Shown: positions 33,695 through 41,759 of the stretch, piece by piece
Layout: every line of letters begins with the position of its first letter
How positions within the stretch are numbered: the first letter of the stretch is position 1
NCBI GenBank assembly: GCA_903929755.1
Contig: CAIYVZ010000089.1
Coordinates: forward strand, 1 to 41,897
DNA length: 41,897 nucleotides
Source: an uncultured Acidobacteriia bacterium
GTDB taxonomy: Bacteria > Acidobacteriota > Terriglobia > Bryobacterales > Bryobacteraceae
Direction: 5' to 3'
Translations under genes and position numbers: made by a program
Notes under the pieces: generated by a model
Told to the model about the DNA's origin: nothing
What the model saw: the letters and a program-made list of their open reading frames with translations, nothing else
Database searches by the model: none

Positions 33695-33943
33695 GTGAAA
33701 AAGTTCCTCTTCCTGCCAGGTGTCCCGACCGAGATCCGCGCTATAGCTCAACCTGTAGCCATAGGGATTCTGAAAGCGATACACCGCTACGCGGAGACGG
33801 GCCGGGGTGATGTCAAACCGCTCTCCGGTGAGCTCGATGGTCTGTTGCGTCTGCGGGTTGGACGTCACCGCGTCCTTTTCGAAGAGACACACGAAGTCAT
33901 CGTCATCCATCATGTGCGACCCCGCAAGAACGCCTATCAGTAG
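33695..33943 (+). CDS. RelE/ParE-family toxin-like protein
   Basis: The 82-residue basic product, read from GTG 33695, has the RelE/ParE outline: helix TEIRAIAQPVAIGILKAIHR, then the beta part with LSGELDGLLRLRVGRHRVLF, and HEVIVIHHVRPRKNAYQ at the end. LRVGRHRVLF followed by VIHHVRPRKNAY is the family signature, and the basic residues are candidate catalytic sites if it is an mRNA interferase. It could alternatively be a gyrase-targeting ParE. The in-frame ATG at 33644 lies inside the antitoxin gene, so GTG 33695 with an upstream AGACAGG is preferred. It starts 8 bp after the antitoxin stop. Confidence 0.85.
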   Translation: MKKFLFLPGVPTEIRAIAQPVAIGILKAIHRYAETGRGDVKPLSGELDGLLRLRVGRHRVLFEETHEVIVIHHVRPRKNAYQ

Positions 33944-34504
33944 AAAGACCAAAACCGGAGCGCAGTCGCCGCCGTCACACGTCGTGCTCTCACCGTTCAC
34001 GGCGCTGCCGCTCCGCTCCGGGCACGCCGCGCGCCTGTAGCGGCTGTGTCGGTGAATGGAAGTAGTAAACCGTGGAGGGCACCCGCCCGCTTGATAGCCT
34101 CCGGCAGGAGGGAAAAGCATTTTGATCCTCAATGCCGCGTGCGCTGACGCTCCGGCAGCCACTTGAGGAAACGCGCGCCGACCTGCGCCCCCCGACCGCG
34201 AGCGCAGCCGCAAAGGACTACTTATCCCACGATAAGGTCGGCTGTGCTCTTCGCCACTGCTCAACCCTGCCCCCTCTGGAATCCCCCCACCCCGCTCCCC
34301 CAGCCATTAAGGTATCCCCAGCCCGAATTGTTCACACGATCTGACTACGGAGTGAAGTGGCTGATTTCGCAGCCACTTCCACAGCATTACCGCCTCCTCA
34401 CCTACGAGCAGGTGCCGCTTGAAGAATAATAGTTCCCTCTTGAACCGGGCTAGAGAACCGGAGACGGATCCAAGCGGCTCAGTCAAGATGAGGCTTGCCT
34501 CCCT
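33944..34504. other. Intergenic stretch without a supported gene, holding one hairpin
   Basis: About 560 bp separate the toxin from the end of the TIGR03435 gene. Short frames here (for example 34132-34344 and 34163-34429) are proline- or arginine-rich and match nothing I know. A 10-bp inverted repeat (GAAGTGGCTG at 34354-34363, complement at 34370-34379) with a 6-nt loop could end minus-strand transcription from the TIGR03435 operon, but it has no U-run. Confidence 0.5.
34354..34379. terminator. Hairpin downstream of the TIGR03435 operon, possible terminator
   Basis: A perfect 10-bp stem, GAAGTGGCTG with its complement, encloses the loop ATTTCG. It lies about 125 bp downstream (on the minus strand) of the TIGR03435 stop codon. 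No T-run follows, so termination is only a suggestion. Confidence 0.4.
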
Positions 34505-35365
34505 TCAATTCCCCGACGGTCGCTCTACGCTGTCAATGACGAGCGCCCGGCGGGGTGCCCTGGCCGAATTCAGCTTTAGACCAATACCTCGAATTGCTGT
34601 GAATACGGACTGAGCCGTCGGCTTGCCTGGAGCGTTCTCTGAATCGACACCACCTTCCTGGGCTTCCCGAGTCGAGGCCAGATCGTCGCCGCTGAACTCA
34701 AGATCGACATCCATAAGCTGGCTGTCGAGGCCAGTCTTGTCTACGATTATCCGGTCGGACTGTGTCTGCAACAGTCTAACCAGCGCGCTAATGGAGACCG
34801 CAGTACCTTTAAGTCCATTATTATTGCGGCCCATAATCAGGCGGAGACCACCTCTGGGTAACGGACTTCCTTTATCTCCCTCTGACCCGATGCTGATCCA
34901 GGCGTTGCGCGCATCCGGAGGAGTTTGGTCAGTCGACAACTTAGGCCCCCCGTTCGTTAGTACCAGTTCGTAGACCGGCAAGCCACGTGTCTCGTGGTGC
35001 GCTCTCAGTTGGAATCGGTCCTGCAACATGGACTGAACCATAGCCGTCGTGTGCTCGCCAGGTAAGACAGGCGCCCCCCCGTGCGGTCTAGCCTGAATAT
35101 CAAAGCGCTCGGTGTCGGCCCACTTGGGCATACCAATGAGTTCCTGGTCCATAATTTGCCCATTAGAAGGCGAATATGCGTAAATCAACAGCATCTTAAG
35201 TGTCACGTTCGTACCCTCGAGACTGCCTCCCCGCACTCCTATTCCTCCATTTCTCGTTCCGGTGTTGTTTGCCTTGATTGAGACCACTTCGAACGAGGGC
35301 TGTTGAGCCAATCCCTTCGAGAGAAGCAGGAAAACCAAGGCACCTACAACATTCAGTCTCGTCAT
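34505..35365 (-). CDS. TIGR03435-family secreted protein
   Basis: This 286-residue protein has a signal peptide (LNVVGALVFLLLSKGLAQQ) followed by SFEVVSIKANN, the standard opening of the acidobacterial TIGR03435 family. LEGTNVTLKMLLIYAYSPS, then ERFDIQARPHG, then MVQSMLQDRFQLRAHHETRG, LPVYELVLTNGGPKL and IIVDKTGLDSQLMDVDLEFS are the family blocks in their usual order. The family is expanded in Acidobacteria and has no assigned function. ATG 35365 has a GAGGGAG sequence 6 bp upstream. It starts 14 bp after the 86-residue gene's stop, so it belongs to the operon with the TraF- and TraB-like genes. Confidence 0.92.
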   Translation of the reverse strand: MTRLNVVGALVFLLLSKGLAQQPSFEVVSIKANNTGTRNGGIGVRGGSLEGTNVTLKMLLIYAYSPSNGQIMDQELIGMPKWADTERFDIQARPHGGAPVLPGEHTTAMVQSMLQDRFQLRAHHETRGLPVYELVLTNGGPKLSTDQTPPDARNAWISIGSEGDKGSPLPRGGLRLIMGRNNNGLKGTAVSISALVRLLQTQSDRIIVDKTGLDSQLMDVDLEFSGDDLASTREAQEGGVDSENAPGKPTAQSVFTAIRGIGLKLNSARAPRRALVIDSVERPSGN

Positions 35366-35379
35366 CGCATTCTCCCTCT

Positions 35380-35640
35380 TCAATAAACTCGCACCAAAAA
35401 AAGATCGTTCCCACGTTTTGGCAGACACCTTCGGGGCACTTCCGTGTTTTGTTTGCCGGTCGGAGCGCCTAACTTAGGAGCGCACGTACCGTTACATGCG
35501 GCGGGCTCCGGATTCGCCAGATAGGTTGCAACGCCTGCGGTATAGCTGAGCGCTCCACCGGAGGCCAGTGTACCAAAAGATAAGAGGCCAACCCAAATCG
35601 GTTGACCTATTCGGAAACGTATCGTCTGAGTTTCTGCCAT
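35380..35640 (-). CDS. Small single-pass membrane protein (86 residues), function unknown
   Basis: From ATG 35640 the protein starts with a charged MAETQTIRFRIGQ, then one hydrophobic stretch (WVGLLSFGTLASGGALSYTA) at about 16-38, then a polar tail with a CNGTC pair and one more Cys (RRC). It is not a recognisable TrbC/VirB2 pilin, which would have two membrane segments. Its start lies 34 bp inside the 3' end of the TraB-like gene, and the TIGR03435 gene follows 14 bp after its stop. With a TraF-like peptidase and a TraB-like nitrilase in the same operon, it is a candidate substrate for processing. An AAGAGAAG sequence lies just upstream. Confidence 0.65.
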   Translation of the reverse strand: MAETQTIRFRIGQPIWVGLLSFGTLASGGALSYTAGVATYLANPEPAACNGTCAPKLGAPTGKQNTEVPRRCLPKRGNDLFLVRVY

Positions 35641-36791
35641 TTTCTTCTCTTGGCGATGCCTTCGTAGCAGATCAGCACGGCAGCGCGTTGGCCGTCCATT
35701 CTGATGACACCCGGCGAATTCAGGCGGAGCGGAACACCGCGCTTGCTGAACGGTTGCCACATGCCTATCGGCACAGGCACGCGTTGATAGAAAGTCGAAA
35801 ACTCAGTCCCTTGAATCAGTAGCGCGTTATCGAAGGGGTCAGCATTGATCGGGGCGCTTGGATCGAGTCCCGAATTCACCGGCGGCGGCGACTGGCGGTC
35901 GTCTACCTGAAGCGCGCGAATTGCCGCAGCGAAGTCGTATGACTTCACCAGATCGACTTCCGTGGCGGTCGTGCCGGTTGCGTTGCGAGACAGGCCAGCG
36001 CCAATCGCCAGTATCTGTCCGCGAGCGCGGCAATCGGCGAGCGTTTGCCGCCAGAATTCTCCCGTTGCATTGGACCAACGCGGAACCATGCCTTCCGGAA
36101 AGATGAGCACCCTCGCCGAAGAAGCGGCCACCGTTTGCTGTATCGACTGCGCTGCCGCGAATTCCTGAGACGGTCGAGAAACATCGCCGAAATGCGTGCT
36201 CACTGCTATCCAGTTGACAGGCGGTCTCGGTTCGGGCGGAGCAAGACTGTGAGAGCCGACTGCCAGTGCGACCATTGCGGGCAATGCAAGACGAACGCAG
36301 ATACGTGACCGCGAATCGGGAAGCGCGAGAATGATACCGGGAAGCAACGCCGTCGCGGCCAGGCCTGCCCAGCCGGTTTCGGGGAACAGATATCCTGCGC
36401 CGGTCAAGGGTGAAATGAAGCCGATCAGTCCGAGGGGTGGAGCGATTCCGGCGATGCCGGCTAAGGTCACTCGCCACAAACAATGCAGACCTCGCTTCGG
36501 CGTCCAGGCCAGCGCCCATGGAGCCGATAAGAGGGTCGCCGTACCGGCCCAAAACAGAATCGCTGTCGGAACAGACCCAGTGAAGTGTCCTGCACCAGAG
36601 ACCATCGGCCACAGGCCTGCCAGGTAGTAGCTGATCGTGTTTCTGAACGCGAGTTTGCGCGAGGCGGGCGTCAGGCATGCGATGGGCATTCCTGCGGCAG
36701 CGACGATACCCGCTGGATATCCGGTTGATATCGCCATACCAAGGGCAACCGCAGAACACAGCGACAACCCCTCTGTGAGTCGATAGTTCAT
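35607..36791 (-). pseudogene. TraB-like nitrilase/apolipoprotein N-acyltransferase-fold protein, C-terminally truncated
   Basis: The 394-residue product resembles the TraB proteins of Ti-type conjugative plasmids, which pair several membrane helices with a carbon-nitrogen hydrolase domain. Helices occupy about 10-185; LTGAGYLFPETGWAGL is typical. NWIAVSTHFGDVS starts the hydrolase part, LIFPEGMVPRWSNATGEFW holds the first catalytic Glu (E233), and AVLICYEG the nucleophile C375. The usual 70 or so residues after the Cys are absent; the frame ends 19 residues after C375, and no frame downstream carries the missing part, so the domain is probably not functional as such. It overlaps the TraF-like gene by 4 bp (ATGA), and the 86-residue gene starts inside its 3' end. 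Confidence 0.75.
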
Positions 36792-37369
36792 AGCGTCAGA
36801 ACTGGCTTCAAGCGTCTGCGAATGATGCGGACGGGAAGTGGACCGAAATACCGGCTGTCAAAGCTCCAGGGGTTGTAGGAAGACGCTACCCAGACGAAAC
36901 CGGGCGTGACCCGATATTCCCCATACGGCCACGGCTCCATCGGTCTGCCCTGGCTGTCCTTCGTTTTCGGCGCTGTGTTGGGCAGCAGCAAGCCGTTAAC
37001 GGCAATTCCGCGGTCGGAGACTTCGACAACGTCTCCCGCACTGGCTACGACGGGTTTCATCAGCGGGCCAGCACCGTCCGGGCAGTTTCCATTCGATCGG
37101 TATCCTCGGATCGCCGCGAGCCTCGCGGATGGCTCCTCAGGACAGAACTCAATGAGCAGTGCGCGTCCATCCGTTGCCTCCTTGTACAGGCCCAACGGCA
37201 AAGAGGGAGAACAGTTTATCCGGATACCGGCCGACCAGAAGACGAGAAATGGTCCGGCAAAGGCGACGGCCGCTATCCATGCCAGAAGTCTTCGCTTTCC
37301 ATGCACGCTCCGGTAGCCAGTTCGCCCAAGAGTATCCGGGGTATCCGGTTCGGATGCCTTCGTGTACAT
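36788..37369 (-). CDS. TraF-like S26 signal peptidase (conjugation-type peptidase)
   Basis: This 193-residue protein has one membrane helix (LAWIAAVAFAGPFLVFWSAG) and the S26C/TraF pattern: RINCSPSLPLGLY with the likely nucleophile S56, PLMKPVVASAGDVVEVS with the general-base Lys K105, and a C-terminal GFVWVASSYNPWSFDSRYFG, then PLPVRIIRRRLKPVLTL. In RP4 plasmids TraF removes the C-terminus of TrbC pilin and cyclises it. ATG 37369 is used; an in-frame ATG at 37438 would add 23 residues. The stop overlaps the TraB-like start by 4 bp, so they are translated together. No relaxase or type IV secretion gene is in the window. Confidence 0.82.
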   Translation of the reverse strand: MYTKASEPDTPDTLGRTGYRSVHGKRRLLAWIAAVAFAGPFLVFWSAGIRINCSPSLPLGLYKEATDGRALLIEFCPEEPSARLAAIRGYRSNGNCPDGAGPLMKPVVASAGDVVEVSDRGIAVNGLLLPNTAPKTKDSQGRPMEPWPYGEYRVTPGFVWVASSYNPWSFDSRYFGPLPVRIIRRRLKPVLTL

Positions 37370-37438
37370 CCTTTCGGCACTCCCTTCGGCGCTTGGTGCG
37401 TACAACCGGTAAGCCGCGAGAGAGCACCCGCGTGACAT

Positions 37439-37837
37439 CTCACATGGATCTCCGTTCGAAGTTCAGATGCCGGTTTCTGACTGTCACCTTGCGGCGAACC
37501 GGCGATGTCGGAGAAACGAAGTTAGGAGCGAGGCGGCCGACACGGACACCGGCGAACGGCAGTTATCTCCGGCAGCAAGCGGGCGTTTTACGGCAATGTG
37601 ATCGCCGACATATAATTGCCGCATTCCGGCGAAGAGATTCCCCGGGCGCTCGGTGATGTTTAGAGGGGAATTTATCGTTAGGAATGGCGATTCCGGCTCT
37701 CAAGCCCACCGCCGCGGAATTTCTACGAGTGGCCGACGATCCGCTCGGAGGTACAGGCGGCGTCTCACCGAACGACGCCTCCTATACGGATGACAACGTC
37801 CCTTATCCTTCACCTCCGGACATGACCGATCACGACG
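37439..37837. other. Intergenic stretch without a supported gene between the TraF-like and DsbA-like genes
   Basis: About 400 bp. An open frame at 37684-37884 on the plus strand overlaps the end of the DsbA-like gene antisense and has no recognisable protein, so I do not call it. The promoter of the TraF-like operon should lie near 37400-37600 but I cannot place it. Confidence 0.5.
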
Positions 37838-38617
37838 CTAAGGCGCTGTCGCTGCCTCTCGAAGTTTCGCCTCAAACACGCTGAAGGGCTGCGCGCCGAC
37901 TATGATCGCCCCGGACACTTCTTCGCCTGTCGTCTTTCCGACAAGGAACGATGGCGTCCCGTTGATTTGCAGAGAAGACGCGACTTGCTGGTCATTCTGG
38001 ATTTCTAACTTGTGCTTCCCTCTCTCCAGACAAGATCGGAATACCCCAATATCAAGTTTGAGGCTCTCCGCCGAGTCAATCAGTCCATTCTTTCCCAACT
38101 TGCTCGCATCGCTAAACAGCGCGTCATGCATGGGCCAGAACTGTCCCTGGTCGCCAGCGCAATGCGCCGCTTCTGCAGCTTGCATCGCCTCGGGGTGCAT
38201 CTCTACGAGCGGGAAATCGCGAACCACAAACCGCACCTTGCCGGTATCGACATACTTCTTGCGGATTTCGGCAAAGGTAGTGTTTTCGAACCCCCGGCAG
38301 AACGGACACTGGTAGTCCGTGAATTCCACGATCGTGACAGGGGCGTCGCTCGACCCCAACGAGTATCCGCCTTCCAGTCGCAGCTTCCCTGTCTGCGGCA
38401 CTTCGGTTGGTCGCGGTAGTTGACCCTGTGCAGCAGGCCGATTCTGCTTCTCCAACAATTGTCGAATTGCCTTCAGCTCGTTCAATATGTCGTCGGCCTG
38501 CTGTCGCGTGATTCCGGAACCTTTGGCGTCGGCCAACGAAGGCGGGCCCTGCTGCGCTGACGAAATGAAACCAAAAAGCGTCAACGCGATAATCAATGCC
38601 GCCAGTCGATAATGCAC
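37838..38617 (-). CDS. DsbA-like thiol:disulfide oxidoreductase, exported
   Basis: From GTG 38617 the 259-residue product has a hydrophobic signal or anchor (RLAALIIALTLFGFISSAQQ), a short helical linker, and a DsbA thioredoxin fold. TIVEFTDYQCPFCRGFENTT holds the CPFC active site at 104-107, and INGTPSFLVG the cis-proline loop. VRFVVRDFPLVEMHPEAMQA is typical of the DsbA/DSBA-like subgroup. CPxC proteins form or isomerise disulfides outside the cytoplasm. GTG 38617 is chosen because it leaves a 4-bp gap to the PEP-CTERM gene's stop, is followed by the signal and has an AGGTG sequence just upstream. The frame upstream to 38689 overlaps the neighbour. Confidence 0.9.
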   Translation of the reverse strand: MHYRLAALIIALTLFGFISSAQQGPPSLADAKGSGITRQQADDILNELKAIRQLLEKQNRPAAQGQLPRPTEVPQTGKLRLEGGYSLGSSDAPVTIVEFTDYQCPFCRGFENTTFAEIRKKYVDTGKVRFVVRDFPLVEMHPEAMQAAEAAHCAGDQGQFWPMHDALFSDASKLGKNGLIDSAESLKLDIGVFRSCLERGKHKLEIQNDQQVASSLQINGTPSFLVGKTTGEEVSGAIIVGAQPFSVFEAKLREAATAP

Positions 38618-38621
38618 ACGT

Positions 38622-39209
38622 TCACCTGTCGCTGACTGCGACACTCGCAGGCGTGCGGTTCCGGATCTTCCGCCAACCGAAAATTGCAACGACCCCAGTT
38701 GCTAACAGGAGAAGACTGGATGGCTCCGGAGCGCCTCCCCCCGAGTCGGTAACGGTAGCTGAGTAAGGTAACAATGAGTCCGGAGCATCGGCAACGTGGT
38801 TTCCCCCGTTGAAGGGGTCGCCATCGTACCATTGGCCGCTCAACGTGAAGTCACCGCTGTTGACGAACCCCAGAGGCGCGGACGGGTCCCACTGAAGTTC
38901 GTAAAGACCAATTCCATTTAGGGCATCAAAGGCTTCGGTCACGGTTGCGCCAGGCGCGACTTCGGGGAAGTCGAATATTAGATTCGGAGTGCCATCCGAA
39001 AACGAATCTGCATTCAAGTTCGTCGCCAAATACCAGTCTGCGGTGCTGTTGTTCGTTATCGAGTATCCCCACCCCTCAAGTGAACCGGCAGGTCCGGAAA
39101 CGTTGCCGTTGGAAGGCAATAGCGAAAATGTGATGGAGTCGGCCCACAGTGGCGAACAGAAAACAACCGTCGCCAACAGGATAATGTGCCAGTAGTGCCG
39201 CTTATTCAT
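38622..39209 (-). CDS. PEP-CTERM sorting domain protein
   Basis: This 195-residue exported protein has a signal peptide (HYWHIILLATVVFCSPLWAD) and a C-terminal PEP-CTERM tail: PEPSSLLLLATGVVAIFGW followed by RKIRNR. Proteins with this tail are processed by an exosortase (EpsH family) and anchored or released at the cell surface, often with biofilm or exopolysaccharide loci. The body is beta-rich (GWGYSITNNSTADWYLATNL and similar) with no known function. Ribosome-binding sequence GGAGG lies 7 bp before the ATG. It lies 16 bp downstream of the SBBP protein and 4 bp upstream of the DsbA-like gene, so the three are one operon. No exosortase is in the window. Confidence 0.92.
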   Translation of the reverse strand: MNKRHYWHIILLATVVFCSPLWADSITFSLLPSNGNVSGPAGSLEGWGYSITNNSTADWYLATNLNADSFSDGTPNLIFDFPEVAPGATVTEAFDALNGIGLYELQWDPSAPLGFVNSGDFTLSGQWYDGDPFNGGNHVADAPDSLLPYSATVTDSGGGAPEPSSLLLLATGVVAIFGWRKIRNRTPASVAVSDR

Positions 39210-39225
39210 ACAGGACCTCCGCTTC

Positions 39226-41759
39226 TCATGGGATCACCGTCTGTGCCATCGAGTAGTTGTAATTGTTGCCGACGCCGTCCTGCATATTGCCTGCTTCGGT
39301 CACAGAGAATCTGGTCACGGTGGTCGGGACATTCAAGGTAATGGGCACGGTGATCGACGCTCCGATGCCAAGTGGGCCTTTTGCCGCTGGAAGCACCGGG
39401 CTTGCCAAAGTAACGGTGCCGGAGCCCGATAGCGTACGGAACATCATCTGGTTGATATTGACAACTTGAGCCGCCGTAAATCCCATGTTAGTAACCGTGA
39501 GGGTTGCCGTAACCGTTGTGCCGGAGTGCACAACGTTCGAAAGCTGGCCGCTCAAACTCGGAGCGCCGCAAGGGCCCGAAGCCGAGACGGATGTGGAGGC
39601 TTCCGTTGACGCTTTCGAACCCTCCATGTTTCCGGCAAGATCGGTGGCAATGCTGTAGAACGAGTAGGAATGTCCGGCAGCGCCCAGGTAATCGGCCGAT
39701 GCTGCAGTCGTATTGGAGAGCCATGGGGTATACGGTGCGCCTGTGTCGGACACGTAGATCGTGAATCCTTGCAGGCCGCTGCCTACATCGCTTCCTGACC
39801 AGCCTACCCGGAAAGCCGGGCACGTCGATGCAGCGGACAGGGCCGAGACATGGCTGACTGGTGGCGTGTTGTCGATTGTATTCGTCCAGGCGGACGTGCT
39901 CATCGGCGAGGCCCCTTGAAAAACGATCGTAGCTTGCTGAGTAACTTGAGTTCCGGTTGGCAGCCCCGGCGTGGGCTTGACGCTAAATGACACGTTAGCA
40001 CCAGCCCCTGGCGGAAGGAAACCAATTAGAGGATTCAAGGGCGGCATTCCGGTAGTCGGGTCGATGGAGGTAAACGTCCAAGTGAGCGTCTGCGTTGATG
40101 GATTCAGCTTCGAGTCTACGTTTACAAGGAGACTCTGGGTAGGCCGAAGATCGACGTTCGTTACGAACTCATTTACATTAGCCGCAGGATTGAAGGAGCC
40201 CGGAGCAATCGCGAGTGGAATACTCCTGCTCCCATTTGGAATCGTGACGTTAAGCAAGCTAAGGCTCGACAAAGCTAAATTTGCCCCTAACGGCTGTGTT
40301 ACGACGACCTGCTGGGCTGGAACGGCAGCCGTGGGCATATTTTCGAACGAGGTTACGTATGTCAACGCCTGGCCTCCTCCGATCCAGCGCTGAGCACCCA
40401 CGCCCGATGGGCCAAACAAACTATTCGGATCCGAAGGCGCGTGTTCCGGCACCGGTGATGAACCTATACAAGACCCCTGCCCGTTGCAGTTTTCCACCAC
40501 GCACTTCGCCTCCAGCAACGCTGCGGCCCTCAAGTTGCATCCGGTTAAGGCGCTCTGGCACGCCTGAATATCGGCTACACAGCTTGGAAACCCGTCAGCA
40601 CAATTAGTCGAAGCCCCCACGCAGGCAAGCTGGATCTTAGTAGAGTCCAGAGGGCACGATGGAATCATCAAAACCCCACCCTGGGCGAGACAAGTAGCGT
40701 AACCGGTTAAGTCGTTTTGGTCAATCACATGAGCGCTCACGATCAAAGAATCTGCAATTGAAGAAGAGACCGTAGTGGCCGTTGAGGTAAACACTCGCGA
40801 CGTCCCGGCTGCGAGTGGGCCCGTCCAAACGGCCTCCGAACCCGCCGTGAGTGCCGCGAGGTTGGTGACTCCCGCAGGGCTAACTGACGTCAGTGAAAAT
40901 GGTACAGGGACCGGTTCCGACACAAGGATACCAGTAGAATCAACACTGCCAATGTTCGAGACGGTGGCAAACACAACCGTATCCGCAGGCCCTAGTAAAA
41001 CCTCGCCTGGTACCTTGCGGACTTCCACCCCAGTCAGATAAACCCGAAGATTCGGCGTACCTCCCTGCTGGACCGTAAACGCTTGTGAAAGTGTCACCGA
41101 GGAACTGCCCAGGTTAGTGACCACGACATCGCAAGTGCCGGGAGAGACCCCGGTCAGATTAAACGTCGTGTTTAAGAATCTGCCGCCCGGCCCCACCGTC
41201 AGGTTTGCACCCGCGACTATGGACGAGCAATTCAGCTGTGCTGTCGCACCCGCGTGAAACCCCGTGCCGAAAATCTGCAGCGTCACAGAGCCTGAGTTTC
41301 CACCTGCCGTGGGCGTCGCCGAGGACACCGAAAGCGCTTGGCTCGTTGCAAGCGGGAACTTCGAAATGAACATATTTGAGCTGCCCTTTATCGCTGGTTG
41401 ATACGCGCTGGCTGTGACAGGGAAGTTGAGAGATTTGGTTTGGCCTCCGATATAGGCATCGCCGATCGTGTCTACCGCAACTGCCACGGACTGATCAATA
41501 TTCATGCCACCGAGGTAGCTTGAATAAACGAGCCCGGAACCTGCAGAATTGAGAACAGTCAGGAAGGCGTCACCGTTGCTATCGGCCAATGCTGTTTGGA
41601 ATGCGCCAGATGTTACGGGGTAGCCAGAATTGCTGGTGCTGCCGGCGATGTAGGCTTGCCCGAGAGTATCGACAGCAATCGGAAAGTTGAACCCCGTCGA
41701 GGAGCCACCACCGGATGGGAAACTCGCGCTCGGCAGGAAGGTGGAATAGACAAGGTTGG
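39226..41759 (-). pseudogene. SBBP-repeat secreted protein, 5' part cut by an IS66-type element
   Basis: The remaining 840 or so codons are open without a start codon until 41589, and no plausible native start exists in the fragment. SBBP beta-propeller repeats open it: AVDTLGQAYIAGSTSNSGYP (41650-41700), GDAFLTVLNSAGSGLVYSSY, then GDAYIGGQTKSLNFPVTASA. An IPT-like domain follows (SSATPTAGGNSGSVTLQIFG), then a DUF11-like region, a cysteine-rich insert with about ten Cys at residues 305-375 from 41589, and beta-sandwich domains to the C-terminus. The frame reads smoothly up to NLVYSTF at about 41740-41759, where the mobile element begins. The N-terminus must lie beyond the element, so the gene is interrupted unless an alternative start is used. 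Confidence 0.85.

Noticed and set aside
34163-34429. Plus-strand open frame of 88 codons downstream of the toxin
   Set aside because: Arg- and Pro-rich with no pattern and no ribosome-binding site that I can see.
37684-37884. Plus-strand open frame of 66 codons between the TraF-like and DsbA-like genes
   Set aside because: It overlaps the DsbA-like gene antisense and shows no known motif.
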